The notes beneath the pieces were generated by a model, which saw only the letters and a program-made list of their open reading frames with translations, did no database searches and was not told the DNA's origin. From Epiperipatus broadwayi (taxonomy: Eukaryota; Onychophora; Udeonychophora; Euonychophora; Peripatidae): DNA of 64,000 bases. This document shows positions 25,441 to 38,367 of the stretch, piece after piece. The stretch spans positions 21,888,901 to 21,952,900 of the forward strand of contig JAQFVV010000001.1 in assembly GCA_028023455.1 (NCBI GenBank), read 5' to 3'. Both the position numbers and the translations under genes were made by a program. Position 1 is the stretch's first letter; each line of letters starts with the position of its first letter.

Positions 25441-27580
25441 GCCAAATGTATTTGGAATGGCAGAGACTGAATCACCATATACTATAGATGATTTTATAAT
25501 GAAAATGAATAAAATGGACAACAACTGTCACCCAGGAAGCCCTGGAATTCCACTGTTCATATTAAAACACCTTGACAAACTGACTAGCAAATGCCTGTGT
25601 CAGCTGGAAATTATTATCGGGATAATACAATGGAGGGAGTTAATAATCATCGCGTTAATAAAAAAAGCCATTCCTTTGTTATCAGAGATAGCCAATATCA
25701 TTGCCCATAAAGATTTTAGAGAAAGTATTAAAGATAAAATAGAACCATTTATTTTACGATGATTTCCAGCTAGTTTGCTAAAAAACATTCATCTACCACA
25801 CAAGCTGCTATTTATTTAAGGCTATTTTGACATCAGTTAGAAAAAGAAAAGATATGGCCCGATTGTTGTACAGCTGGATATTGCTTCGGCTTTTGACAAT
25901 GTTGATATATCTATACTGTTGAGATTATTGAATGACACTGAAATGCCAAAATCACATATATATGTTATAACAAATTTACTCTTAAATCGTGAGCTCACAT
26001 TACTCTAAATGGCAGAAATTACAGCTTTCACACCATAAATCACTTTCACAAGGGTCCCCACTTAGTGCCATCTTATTTATTTTATATATAAATCCCTTCT
26101 TGTCCGATTTAGGAATGGAGGTCCCGAGGAACAGGTCAAAATTGACATGTATTGCATACATGGATGATATTACAGTTTTCCTGAAATCAAAAAGGCAGAT
26201 ACCAAAACTACAGATGTTTTAGAGATACTCAAAGGAATTTAAACTAAGTTTCAATCCAGAAAAACAGCATGGACTATATTCACAGGAAGGCCATGTACAT
26301 CCATTTTCCAGGCAAAGCCAGGCTCATTCCTTGGATTTCCATTCCATCTAGGGACTACTGGAATGAGATGTCATTTGCAGAACAAATTGAAAAATGAAAT
26401 ACAGAAAATAGCGACTCTCCATCCAATACCTATATGTCAGTATATTCCAAGATTCAATTGATTAATAGTTTGATGATGACTAAGATAGTTTACTTTATGC
26501 AGTGGTTGCTTTCTCAAAACTTTTATCTCCAAAATTAAGACCATTTGCAATCAACTACTATGGTCAAGGAAAGTGTGGCAATATCAATGGCAAAACTATG
26601 TCAGCCATTGAATAAAAATGGTTTGGGCTTACATGATATTGGTATTTTTGCAAAACAGAGAATGATGAACAATATAATTGATATTATTAAACAATTTCCA
26701 AAAAATAAGCAGCTCATAGAGGTCATTCCAACTGATAAACCACCACCAAAAAAATTATCATATTTTGAACAATTAATACATCTTTGTAAAACAGAACAAA
26801 AATCCCAGAGCAATTTATTAATAAATACAAATACTGGGAAATTTATGAATTAATGCATGAAGATAATAACACAATTGCTTTAGAACCAATACTGGGAATT
26901 AATAATAAGCAATTGGTTAAGGGAACGATGGGCCCTAGAACCAGTTTTCAATTTTCTAATAAAACTTAATCTATCTGCATTACCACCCATATTTTCTTTC
27001 ATAAAAGACTGTATATCATGTCCCTTTGTGGGTTGCTACTCACATGAGGGACTTAGGCACATAAGAAATCTCATAACTAGCAGTTACAGGAGGTCTAATG
27101 TAACAATGCATCAATTGATTTCTGCATTTAGAGAAGGATTAACACCAAGTGTCAGGGCAGCAACCTTTGTGCTATATGCATACTGGTGTACTAGATGCAC
27201 TTTTCTAATTGGTAACAATTCCAGGAGACATCCAGTTACTTTTTCAAATAAACTTGAAATAATACAGAAAAGGGATAAGAGACTGGCCAGACCTGACATT
27301 TATGCAGCAACCTGGTCATTACTTAAAATTAGATCTATGTTATAGTGAATTGAGGAAATTAAACATTATAAAAAAACTTAGAAGGATATGCATGTCAAAT
27401 TAGCAACAAGGACAATTTAGCAACAATTTTTTCCTTTCTATTATAAGTAATTGATTTGCTAATGGTGTTCAAATGATAATGGACAATCCAGGATATTATA
27501 TATAGACAAACTATGTAAATGCAAAATTTGTAATTCTTTTGAGACAATAAAGGCCTTTTGAAACATAAAAAAAAAAATTT
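25440..27580 (+). pseudogene. Decayed LINE reverse transcriptase, plus strand, with 3' poly-A tail
   Basis: Broken frames give the reverse transcriptase blocks in order: QLDIASAFDNVD (about 25,871-25,906, the first catalytic Asp region), LSQGSPLSAILFILYINPF (about 26,046-26,102) and AYMDDITVFL (about 26,155-26,184, the xxDD catalytic pair, intact). Longer open pieces at 26,545-26,853 and 27,028-27,345 would be thumb and C-terminal regions, the last with a W-C-x2-C-like patch. The copy ends AATAAAGGCC...A(10) at 27,548-27,578, a normal LINE 3' end. At least four stops or frameshifts kill it. Its QGSPLS block differs from the LINEs at 19.7 and 44.9 kb, so it is a separate family. Confidence 0.75.
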
Positions 27581-30500
27581 TTATTAACCATTTCATAAAT
27601 AATATTATAAATGTTTTCTATTTAATTTTTTGCAATTTTCAAATTTAATTGCAAAAATTTAAAGAAAATTTATAAAACAATATTTTTTTTTTGTATACTT
27701 GTTTTTATATACAAAAAGTCTTGTAGCCATGTAAACAATTGGAATTCAAATCCAAGTTGGGTAAAATTTAGAAATTTTATCAGATTATAATCAGTCTTAT
27801 GATTTGTTTTCATGTAGGCATCCAACAGCCAAATTAACCTGCCAATCAATCATTGATCAGCAAATGGACATGTAGCAAGCAATTCTTAATTAAGAAAATC
27901 TCATCAATCAGCAATTGGAAATCTTGAGCACTAATGTCTCTTCCTTTGTTTTTGTTTTTTGATGTTGTTGTTGACATTTTTGACCAGCAGTGGGCTTTTA
28001 TATCCTCTTACCCATGGCTTTGCATCTTGTAATATAAAATCTGCATCTTAGATAATTTACTAATTAATAACTATTTCAAGCTAAATAATAAAAGTTAATA
28101 TTTATAATATCATTGATTTTATTTATCTTTTATTTTTTTTGGAGTTCTTCAGTTTGGCTGCTGAAATATATACGATTAAACATAAAAAGAGAGGGGGGGA
28201 GACATAAGTATGAAAGTTAGTCTCTTTTTTTTCCTAGTAATGAAACATATTTTAATTTGCATTTTAAATTCGATAAATAAATAAAAAGTTAGATAATAAT
28301 AGAATATTTTTTAGTAAAAACCAATAATTTTTATTTTTTAAAAAAAAAAACATTTATCTAAATGTATATGTCATTGTATTATGAATTTATTTTTGTAATG
28401 AATGTTAATTACTTTATTGCAAATATTAAAAATTTGATTCTACTATTTTGAAGGTGTTCACAACTATTTTTAATATTATTTTCACTAATAGTACGTAAAC
28501 TCATTTTTTATTACTAAAATTAATATTTATTTCTTATTTCTACAATATTTAAATCTATAAAGACAATTACATAAAACTATTTAGGAAAAGAAAATTATAT
28601 AATTATACATATCAACGATTTTTTTTTATTGTATTTTTTTTCCCAAAATTAAATAACATATACACCAGTATGAACAATGAAAAGTAAGAGATAAACAAGA
28701 AATTTATTTGTATTTTAATAAACAATAAATTATAATAATAAATTAAAAGATATACTCAACACAGAACAACCATATTACCATATATAAAAGAGTGATTTTT
28801 TTTTTTCTATTATTCCCACTGGTTTTTATTATAGTATTTATAAGATAGTCATTTTTATTAAGATCGTTTTTTTTATATAGCATTTGGAAAAACCAGGATA
28901 TTGTTTATCCTGGTCGCAATCTTTAATGAGAACAAAAAATAGAAATGATAATTCTTGGAAAGTATTTTCTTTATAATTTAGAGAACATGTTCTAGTAATA
29001 GTTTTATTTCTTTATGAATTTTTTGAAAATGGTATTTATGAATTACAAGAACTACCTAGTTTATGAAGTATTAAAAAGGTGAACTACAAAAGCTCCACCA
29101 AGTGGCCAATATATAATATAAAGATTATTAGTCAAAATGGAATAAAAAGTCAAATTATATTAGTAAATTATCATTTATTTTTATAATAATTTTTTTTATT
29201 TACTATATTAGCTGATTTTCTTAATGAAGAATATGAAGGTTATTTATCCAAACAGAATAAAAAGCTGTATTAGAAAATTATCACATACCTAAGATATGGT
29301 CTTTATAATAAAAATTGTTCTTTGATATAATGGCCAATTTCTTTAATAAAGAATACAAAGTAAAAAGAAAAAAGAAAGATAAAAAATGTGATTTTAAATC
29401 AGTAACGATTCTAGAATATCACATTTCCATTTACAAAAGATATATTTACCAGTAATTTGCAATTATTATTTTAAAGTAGAATAATTCTGAAATTAAAAAT
29501 TGTCCCTAAAAATACATTGAATTTACTTTTATATTAATAAGTTTTTAATGTATCCTGAAATACACTGCATTTGATTTGCTTATATTTTGATTTTAAAATA
29601 ATTTGGAAAAATATATATAGATATTAACATAAAAATCATTATTATTGTAAAATAAAATTAGAATATCATTAATGGAAATACGGTTGTAATGAATAAAAAA
29701 CAAGTGCATATTTGGTGAAAGGTAAAATAAATTAAAAATTAACAGATACTATAAATTAATGAAAAAATAAATGTACCCTGGTGACAAGAATCACAAAAAA
29801 TTTAAATTAACCAGTATATATATATCTGCTCAGAAATTTCTGATAAACTTCATGTACTCGCTGACGCCCACTATATTATGAAAAATATAATAACATAGTG
29901 CGTTAGCCTATGAAATTACGGTATTTTAAGAGCTGCCCAATATACCAGTCCAAGTTAGTAATCATAATGACTATCGATTTAGCCAATGCCTTAAAGTTGT
30001 TCCATGTAAATTAGATTCTAATAAAAATCAAAGTACATTTAACCATTTCCATTTCAATTATACTGTATATATAAAAAACTAGCCTATATCCTATAACAAA
30101 TATTGCGCTGTTATAATTAAGTTTACAAAGGGGGAGGAACAAATTGTACTTTACATGTTTATTTATATAATTTAATCAAAAAAAAAGAATCTGGATATTT
30201 TCTGCCTAATGATTCCAGCAGATGAATTATGCACATAATGAAAACACGCAATGAAGAATAATATTTACATGTAAAAAATTAATATGAAATCTCTACTAGC
30301 GATACGCAGAAAAATAATAAATTATATGAGAATTAAAAGACAATATTTTTTAAATGTTTCTACCCATAATCTAATCGTTATTTTTTTTATTAATTAAAAA
30401 TTTAAAAAACATCAAATAAATATAATTATAGAAGCGATGAAGAATGCAAATACTTCCTGAATTGTTTTAAGTTGTTTTTAAATCTATTTTAAAATGATTG

Positions 30501-30928
30501 TTTTTTCTGTTTTGTTTTTTAATGCAAAAATTAAAATAAAAATTAGAGGGCGTGCTTGTACATGAATATATATGCTACATATATATGCGTGTGAATATGT
30601 ATATATGCATATTTTCATTTAAACATATTGCGTATATACCATTTATACCCATATATATATACAAGCGCAAATATGTATGTTCAAACATATGCACTGATGT
30701 ATATATACACACACATATATATAATTAATTTAAAATAAAAATATATTTTACTAAAATAAAATTATTCCCCCTCCCCCTTTTTTTCTCTCTCTCTATGGCA
30801 CCAAGGAACTCAATTTTCATTAAATCAAAAAAATGTTTTTTTTTTATTAAAAGTAAGTGATTTTAATATATACTTTTTAACTTTTTAAACAATTATTAAA
30901 TATAACTAAGATTATATACACATGTTGA
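27581..30928. other. AT-rich intergenic DNA
   Basis: No gene or clear repeat is seen. Features are poly-A and poly-T runs and short AT-rich microsatellite-like stretches near 30,560-30,725. Part of the right end could be 3' UTR of the KCTD gene. Confidence 0.5.
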
Positions 30929-31159
30929 TTACCACTGACTAGTGCTTAATTTTGGCTGCAGGTCATGCGCGTCTAGCACGGACACGTTATATCTGTCGCT
31001 CGATTTTACCTGTTCACCGGAGAATGGACTTGATCGTATAAATGCACGACGTCGAGCTATAGCAAGTCCCGACCCAAATTTTTCTATTATAATGAGGCAG
31101 TTAAAAGAATTTTTATAAAGATCCGCTGTTATTAAGGAAGCAGCAGCACAAAAGCAATT
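30929..31159 (-). other. GC-rich island with a 76-codon open frame, possible orphan exon
   Basis: Between two in-frame stops the minus strand is open for 76 codons with no ATG start. The 120 bp from 30,960 to 31,080 hold about a dozen CpG within DNA that otherwise has almost none. The peptide contains a basic patch (AIARRRAFIRSS) and ends DLQPKLSTSQW. It lies about 0.43 kb downstream of the KCTD stop. I do not recognise the peptide. It could be an exon of an unseen gene, an alternative 3' exon, a conserved UTR element or a repeat fragment. Confidence 0.3.
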
Positions 31160-31588
31160 TTACAAGAAATAAATGTTTACATAAAATTAGCAAAATTACA
31201 CATTTTTAACTGCCGAGGATATCCTTTATGTATTATTTACAAATGAAATAGAATTTCTGTAATTTTTTCACTCATTCCATAGAATTTAACGGCAGAGTAT
31301 ACAATAAGATGAATGAATATATATTTTTTTTCCAATAAAAAGGAAATCGTTTTTGTTTTTAATATTTTTTTTTTTAGAAATATGTATATTTTTTTCACAT
31401 TTAAAATATTGGACACATGATCCTAATCTCAATATTATTCTTATCCAGTAGCATCAAAATGTTTTTTGTTGTTAAATAAATTATTCTTAATAAACTAAAA
31501 ATGTATAGACAAGGCTTTTAATCACCATTCTCTTTGGTACAGTATATGCTTATTTTTCTAATTAATGGATCCATTTCTTGCTATAGCA

Positions 31589-32380
31589 TTAGCGCTGAAA
31601 AACAAATTCATTGTAATGATTCCACTTGTTTTCCTCCGAGTCCATCCCCGGCTTCAGTTCACCTCCGTGATTCGTGCTCGAGGCGCAACCAGTTATGCAA
31701 CGAAACCCACCCTCCGCTAACATATCAAAAGCCTGTTCTAGGAAGTTGTGTTTGAGGAAAAAGCGACTCGTATACCGATCCGAGAGCCCTCTGTCCGGGT
31801 CGCGGCTTTCGTTGAGGGTCTCCCCGAAGACCTCCCGGCACAGGGTCACTTTCCCGCAAACCAAAATCCGAGAGAGTTTTCGGAATTTGACATCCGCTAA
31901 TCCATCCCGACCGAACGCAAAAGTTCCGCGATATCCTACAGTGATGAATCCCGGTTTAAGAGCCTCACCGCTTGCACTAAGAGGCGGTAAAATTCCGTGA
32001 GAGCGAGCAGTGTGTACAATTTGTGTAGAATTTAAACTCCGTACCATATTTCCAAGTTTAAAATATTCAGCTTCATATTTAAGACGTTCTTTTTCATGGA
32101 AATTTTCCGGCAAGATCATCTTTTGATTCCGTAAATAATCCAGAATGTAACGAAATAAAACGCCATCACGATCTAAAAAATACTTTCCTTTAGAATCACG
32201 CAATGGAGGGGTACTGGACCTGCCAGTAAACATCTGTCCCAATAAAGAATCTGGTTCCTTAGTCAACGTTCCTAACGAAGTAGTATAAAATACACCACCA
32301 ACGTTTAGTTCAACAATAGGAGGGAAAGAGTTTCCATCAACAGGCGCTACACTACCATTTGCATTAGTTGTAGCAGACAT
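31589..32380 (-). CDS. BTB/POZ KCTD8/12/16-type protein, GABA-B receptor auxiliary subunit
   Basis: The protein has 263 residues and is read as one exon ending in TAA. Residues about 19-116 form a T1-type BTB domain: VELNVGG at 24-30, then LDRDGVLFRYILDYLR at 69-84, then the KERLKYEAEYF helix at 98-107. Residues about 144-263 form the H1 domain typical of KCTD8, 12 and 16 (GFITVGYRG, then TLNESRDPDR at 188-197, YTSRFFLKHNFLEQAFD at 203-219, and the terminal NEYVF-like NEFVFQR). In vertebrates these proteins tetramerise through T1, bind the GABA-B2 tail and, through H1, G beta-gamma, shaping potassium-current kinetics. There is no H2 domain, so the layout matches KCTD12. The start ATG has an A at -3 and no in-frame upstream extension is needed. 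Codons are clearly GC-richer than the flanks. Which of the three paralogues it matches best cannot be decided here. Confidence 0.95.
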   Translation of the reverse strand: MSATTNANGSVAPVDGNSFPPIVELNVGGVFYTTSLGTLTKEPDSLLGQMFTGRSSTPPLRDSKGKYFLDRDGVLFRYILDYLRNQKMILPENFHEKERLKYEAEYFKLGNMVRSLNSTQIVHTARSHGILPPLSASGEALKPGFITVGYRGTFAFGRDGLADVKFRKLSRILVCGKVTLCREVFGETLNESRDPDRGLSDRYTSRFFLKHNFLEQAFDMLAEGGFRCITGCASSTNHGGELKPGMDSEENKWNHYNEFVFQR

Positions 32381-32960
32381 TTTTCTTCCTTTTTAACAAC
32401 TGAAATCTATTCACAAAATAGCATCACTATCCACTTGGTATGAAGTTTTAGTAATATTCGAAAATCCTCTGTTTAATTCTCAAATAATGGATTCTTTTTC
32501 TTTTAAACTAAGCTAGTCTTATATTAAATGCAATAATGTACACAAAAGCAATCCTCTACTCCGTAAATACTCTATCAAAGAATTGCACTGAGAAGGCAGA
32601 TATGCAGCTTTTCTCGTCTTGCAGTCTGCTTTAAACTGAACCAAGCCACAAGTAATACACGTAGAACATGCTCGGGCGTCATTCGCGGATTGATCCAAGC
32701 AGGTGGGCCCTACAATTAGAACACACACACACACCAAATTTGATTAAAAGCGCGCAATTGTAATGTTTGGACGACAGCTTATCGATCGTCTCGCCTTCAA
32801 CGTCAGAAGCAAAAGGCTGGCGCGCGTCTTTTTCGTAGAAGCTTTTACTAGTAGAAAATGAGCGGTTCAGAGACTAATCATTCTCGAATCCATCACCACG
32901 GAAACAACCGAAGGAGTACTCAAACATGCGCGCGCATTATCAGAAAGACGGCTGTCGTTT
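32381..32960 (-). promoter_or_regulatory. CpG-rich upstream region, candidate promoter and 5' UTR of the KCTD gene
   Basis: From 32,740 to 32,960 CpG dinucleotides are dense (GCGCGC occurs twice), in sharp contrast to the AT desert beyond 32,960. This lies 0.4-0.6 kb upstream of the start codon, a normal distance for a promoter. A TTTCAG at 32,405-32,400 on the minus strand could be a splice acceptor of a 5' UTR intron. A 72-codon minus-strand open frame (32,519-32,737) has no recognisable domain. No TATA box or named factor site can be assigned with confidence. Confidence 0.4.
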
Positions 32961-35891
32961 TTATTTTTTATAATTAATATTTTATTACATAGATATTTTT
33001 TTTAAAAAATACAGAAATATTTATTTAGTTTTTAATAAATATTTAAGAAACCGAAAAAATATAAGGGGCAAATATTAATATTGCAAAATCCCCAGACTGT
33101 AGTAGCGTTAGTTTCTGGTTAAAAAGAAAATGGATAATGCTAGAACATCTTAAAGCTTAGAAATTGAAATAAAATAGAAAATATTTTTAATTTTATTAAA
33201 AAATTATATTTGGTTTGTTTTTATTTTATTAAAAATCTTATTATGTATACTGAAGATTAATATTAGATATTTTGTTTTATTCTAGAAATATATATGTTAA
33301 GAAATTCAAAGATTTGCTTTTTTTTTTTTTTTTTTATCGACTCATAATATAACTTATGCCAAGATAATATGAATATAAAATATTAATAATATAAATATAC
33401 ATAAATTTATTTCAAAGTATGGTTGTATTTAAAATAAAGATATGTTTCAAAAGCAATCGAGTTATCATTTGATACCTTTTATCTTACATGGCGTGCCATT
33501 AACAATGTGTTACATATATACGTACATTCACACATCAATATACCAGCTGGGTTAAAAGTTACTTTACTATAATATTATTATTATTTCTTTCAATAATATA
33601 ATTCTCACCGTCATAAGAATGTGGAACAAGAACTCTATATTACTTTTGACGAATGGATTGAAAACAGATAGTTATTTGATCTCTAAGTCAATCATGTAAT
33701 TTTCCCACATGGATTCTAGTTTGGTGAAAGATCAAAAATAAAATTTATAAGACTAAGATGAGAAATCTTTGAGTATTGAAAAAAAAAGAATTACATCAGA
33801 ATTTGATAAGTCATGAACTGAGAAGAAGTCTTTGCCACAGTATGTCTAAGTAGTAACAATTTTATCTAAGAAAAAAGAAAATTATTTGAACATTTGATTT
33901 AACTTAACTCTAAATTTATTTGAGGTATATTTTATTTACTTCAAATAAAATTATGTGAATAAAATGATTAATGAAATATAAATGTGTTAATAAAATAATG
34001 TGTAAAATAATTTTGAACTATCCTATCTTATTTATTGAGGTATAATTCCAACACATTCACAATGCTATTGCTGATCTTAACACAGCTTCACAGACTAGAA
34101 GGTCTCAAAATAAAACTATCATAAAGATGATTTTAAAATATAATGGTATTTTCCATATTATTATATTGAATATTTGTATTCAAATATTAAAATGCATTTT
34201 CTATAATGAAAAAAAATGTTTTAAATGTGAAATTATAATTTAGGAAAGGCAAACAAAATGTATCTTGCATTTGAAAATTCAACACAGTATCTGTGTCCAT
34301 AATTAGTAATAATCCAAGAAATAGTTGTAAATCAAATAAATTAAGTGCTACATTTACAAATATAAAGATTCATAGGAGAGAGAATACTTCCATTAAAAAA
34401 TTCAGAAGTTTATTCAGGTAAAATAAACTTTTGAGTAACTGTGCATCTGCTACTGAGATTATTATTAATAATAATATCAATAGTATATGCTATTATTAGT
34501 TTATAAAAATCTTAAAATATATATATTGTCAAACCTTCATTATCATTTATTCATAGGTCTAATTTTTTTTAAATAAATGAAAAAAATAATTAGTTATGTT
34601 AACAGAATAATCCATTTTCTAGATATGAATTCAACTTTGAATGTAAAATTACTATTGGTAAATTTTATATTAAAAATTATTAAAAAAGAATCAATACAAT
34701 GCTTTTATTCTATGTGTGTGTGTGATTAACAATAAAGTATAATATTAATATTTAAGCATTGCTTAAATATATATTATATTTCAATATATAAAAGAAAATA
34801 CCACAATTTTATTGTGCTTCAGTCCCACTTAAACATTAGTAATAGTATTTCTACAGGAATTTGTGTTCCATTGTCATGAACTTATTCATGATCTTATTTT
34901 TTTTGGAATCAATAATTTTTGATGAACAAAAATGCCCTATGTAAACAAATTAATTTTATCTTATCACATCCCAATTGATTTTGCAATAAATCTTTATGTA
35001 TTTACATTGGTTATATTATTTCTTAAGCTTCCACTGTCTCAACATGTAGTGCTGAAATTAGATGTAACTGTTGAAGTCAAACATATCTCAAACAATAATA
35101 ATACATGAAAAGTTTGTTCTGTGAATTTTATTCTTAAAAAAATTATAACAAATCATTGGTGGGTGTTACAATAATACTATCTGTTTAAGAAAATTTAAAA
35201 ATAAATGTTATGAAAATAAATATTTTTAAAATTATAAATATTAAATATTATAATATCACTTGACCTTTAGCTTATTATCATATAAGTATGCATCTTTCTT
35301 CTCTAGAATTATCTATTATAAGCTTGGATAATTAATAATTACCAGACAGTGCATTTAAATCACTCTGTAATCTGGTTTCTAACTTTTGCTTTTTTTTTTA
35401 TCACTGTGGACTTCACATTCAAAGCTGGAATCATCACAATAAACATCTAGCTACATATATATGATAAGGATATTCAGAAAAGTTTTTTAAGAGCTATTAA
35501 TGCTCATTATATAACATTTGTAGTACACGCTTATTAAATTAAATCATGTGATGCATAACTTGATTTTCTTGCAATTATAGTTTTGTTCTTGAGGCTTTGA
35601 CAATGTTATATTGCTAAAGATATTAATATATGGTTATTTGAACTTAGTTTAGTCCCATGTGGTTATTTATGTTAATAGCTAAATTCGAAGTGATAAATGT
35701 CTGAAAATTTCAAATTTTCCACTTAATAGTTAACTACTAGATAAATGCTGGACTTGAACTGGTATTTTTAGATCTAATGTCTGAATACTCTAGCACCTCA
35801 CTGATAACAGCCAACATCTAGAAATGGGTCTGGTGATAAGGATATTTGGAAAAGCTTGTTAAGAGCTATTAATTCTCATTATAATATATAT
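32961..35891. other. AT-rich intergenic DNA
   Basis: No gene is seen. A roughly 65-bp direct repeat is present: 35,462-35,530 resembles 35,833-35,893 (both contain AAGAGCTATTAAT followed by CTCATTATA). The second copy abuts the LTR element that follows. Confidence 0.55.
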
Positions 35892-37727
35892 TGTATACAC
35901 ATACATCTTCATTTTGTCATTTTCTATGATTTGTGAATTGCTAAATAAAGAGAACAATTCAAGATCAAATGTTTAATAAAAATGTTTGTTTTTAAATAAA
36001 TGTAGGCTAAATGGAGCATTTATTTATTAAAAAATAAAAATATTTTGTTAAATTATGACAACAATGCTTTATTAAAATTAGAAAAAAGAAATCACATGTT
36101 CAAAAACCAGTGTTTAAAAATCTAAACAGTGTTGCTTATGTTCTTATAGAGACAGAAATGATCTTCAGAAGTGATAGCACATTCTTTCTTTCCCTTAAAA
36201 GTTTTTGTATTTTAAGAGTACATTATCTTATAAATAGATTCTAGACTTGCAGCAAAGAAAATGTATTGTGAGTAGAGAATCCTGAGAGAAATGAATAGGT
36301 GTTCCTTCTGTTTAATGTCTATGATTTAAATGGAATGATTAACAACAAAATGCTATGCTAAATGTTATTAGATTTTAAACCGCAAAATCTATTTATATTG
36401 CAAATTCAACAAAGAAAAATAACTTCAATATTTAAGGATAAAAATGCCCATGGAAATTTACATGTATGTCTGTTTATGTGTGCTAGCACAAAGATACCAA
36501 AGGAAATGCTGCAAGATAAGAAAGTTTAAGTAAAATTTCATGTGTAATAATATTAACAGTAGCTTAGGGAAAATCTTACTTATTAACAACAGTGGAAATT
36601 ATAATAGTAATATTTATAAATGTTTATAAAATCTTTCTTCTAAAATTAATAGTGTTAATTACAATGCAGTCTGATTTGTCTTCTGATAATTTAGATTTTA
36701 AAAAAAAATATTAATCAACTAACAAAGAAAAGATCAATAAAAACATAAATAATATTTTTATAACTTAATTTAAAATTATAAATAATTTTATAAAATATTA
36801 CTTAAATTTTAATATTATAATATTTTATTTCACTTGTATGAAAGGAATTTATAGTTAAATCTTTTCCAACTATGTGTATTGATAATTTTAATTATAAAAC
36901 TTATGTCACATTTAATTATATTATAGTGATGATGAGATATAAATGAATTATAAATGTACATTATATGATATTAATTGCTTTTATAAATTATTATTTGTTC
37001 TAACCATCACATATAAATGGATCTTTACTTTAATAAATGTATGTTGTTGTTATTAACAATAAATATTTTGATTTATTATTGCATGAACAATTATATAAAT
37101 ATTTTATCTTACTCTATGGTATATTCCAAGTGATATTTCACTATCCAGTAAAACAGTTAATAAATTTTATTTTCTTTACCAGTCAAGAGAATGCATATGG
37201 CTTCATTGGCACTCTTTATAAATTTATAAATCCATTGTATATATAGATATAAACTATTATAAAACCATTTGTGATCAATTTATTTATATACTCATATTTT
37301 AAATTGCTTGAGTACATCATTTACTCAACATATTTAGAGGGTCCAGATATGTAATATATAAATGGAAAAAACCACTTGATTCATAATTATATTTATTATA
37401 GGTAGTTGCCCAAATATGTAATATATTTAGTTTGCAGACCAACTAGCACTGCTAAGTTATAATATTTTCAGGACATTTGGGTTTTACTGATCTGAGGGTG
37501 GTTAATGATAGTCAAGTCCATTTATGATATTAATTATCTAGTATGATTAGTAGTATATTATTTTATATTATCATTTAATAAATTTTATCCATAATTAGAA
37601 TATTTTTCTTTACATTTGGCTAATCCAACAAGGGAATATTACTATTCCTTTATATATTGCTGCATTGGAATTATATATAAGTTTTATCATTCTTATTTAT
37701 CATTAGAGATTTTTATTTTCATTGACA
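35892..37727 (+). repeat. 5' LTR of the 35.9-kb element
   Basis: This aligns with 40,422-42,228. It begins TGTATACAC (lacking a GGT present in the partner) and ends CATTGACA. Short open frames inside have no recognisable content. Confidence 0.75.
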
Positions 37728-37731
37728 ATTA

Positions 37732-37754
37732 GCTGCCCAACAAGGGCCTGGGCT
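37732..37754 (+). promoter_or_regulatory. Primer binding site-like sequence
   Basis: GCTGCCCAACAAGGGCC begins about five bases after the LTR end, where an LTR element's tRNA primer site should be. The leading TGG is not intact, which fits the age of the copy. Confidence 0.35.
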
Positions 37755-37796
37755 TTTATTCATGACTTATATAAAAGATTTAAGAGTTGTAAAATA

Positions 37797-37798
<2 letters not shown>

Positions 37799-37884
<86 letters not shown>

Positions 37885-38326
37885 GTAGGTAGGTAGGTAG
37901 GTAGGTAGGTAGGTAGGTAGGTAGGTAGGTAGGTAGGTAGGTAGGTAGGTAGGTAGGTAGGTAGGTAGGTAGGTAGGTAGGTAGGTAGGTAGGTAGGTAG
38001 GTAGGTAGGTAGGTAGGTAGGTAGGTAGGTAGGTAGGTAGGTAGGTAGGTAGGTAGGTAGGTAGGTAGGTAGGTAGGTAGGTAGGTAGGTAGGTAGGTAG
38101 GTAGGTAGGTAGGTAGGTAGGTAGGTAGGTAGGTAGGTAGGTAGGTGAGTGTGGGAGGTAGGTAGGTAGGTAGGTAGGTAGGTAGGTAGGTAGGTAGGTA
38201 GGTAGGTAGGTAGGTAGGTAGGTAGGTAGGTAGGTAGGTAGGTAGGTAGGTAGGTAGGTAGGTAGGTAGGTAGGTAGGTAGGTAGGTAGGTAGGTAGGTA
38301 GGTAGGTAGGTAGGTAGGTAGGTAGG

Positions 38327-38366
<40 letters not shown>
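37799..38366. repeat. Compound tetranucleotide array (TAGA)n-(TAGG)n-(CAGA)n
   Basis: About 21 TAGA units (37,799-37,883) pass into about 110 TAGG units with one interruption at 38,146-38,157, and end in about nine CAGA units (38,329-38,366). Because the period is four and no frame contains a stop, the minus strand reads as a 203-residue YLPT-repeat frame; this is an artefact of the array, not a gene. It sits in the leader of the LTR element, before the gag remnant. Confidence 0.97.

Positions 38367-38367
<1 letters not shown>

Noticed and set aside
31674-32000. 108-residue plus-strand frame opposite the KCTD gene
   Set aside because: It is an antisense shadow of a strongly supported coding exon.
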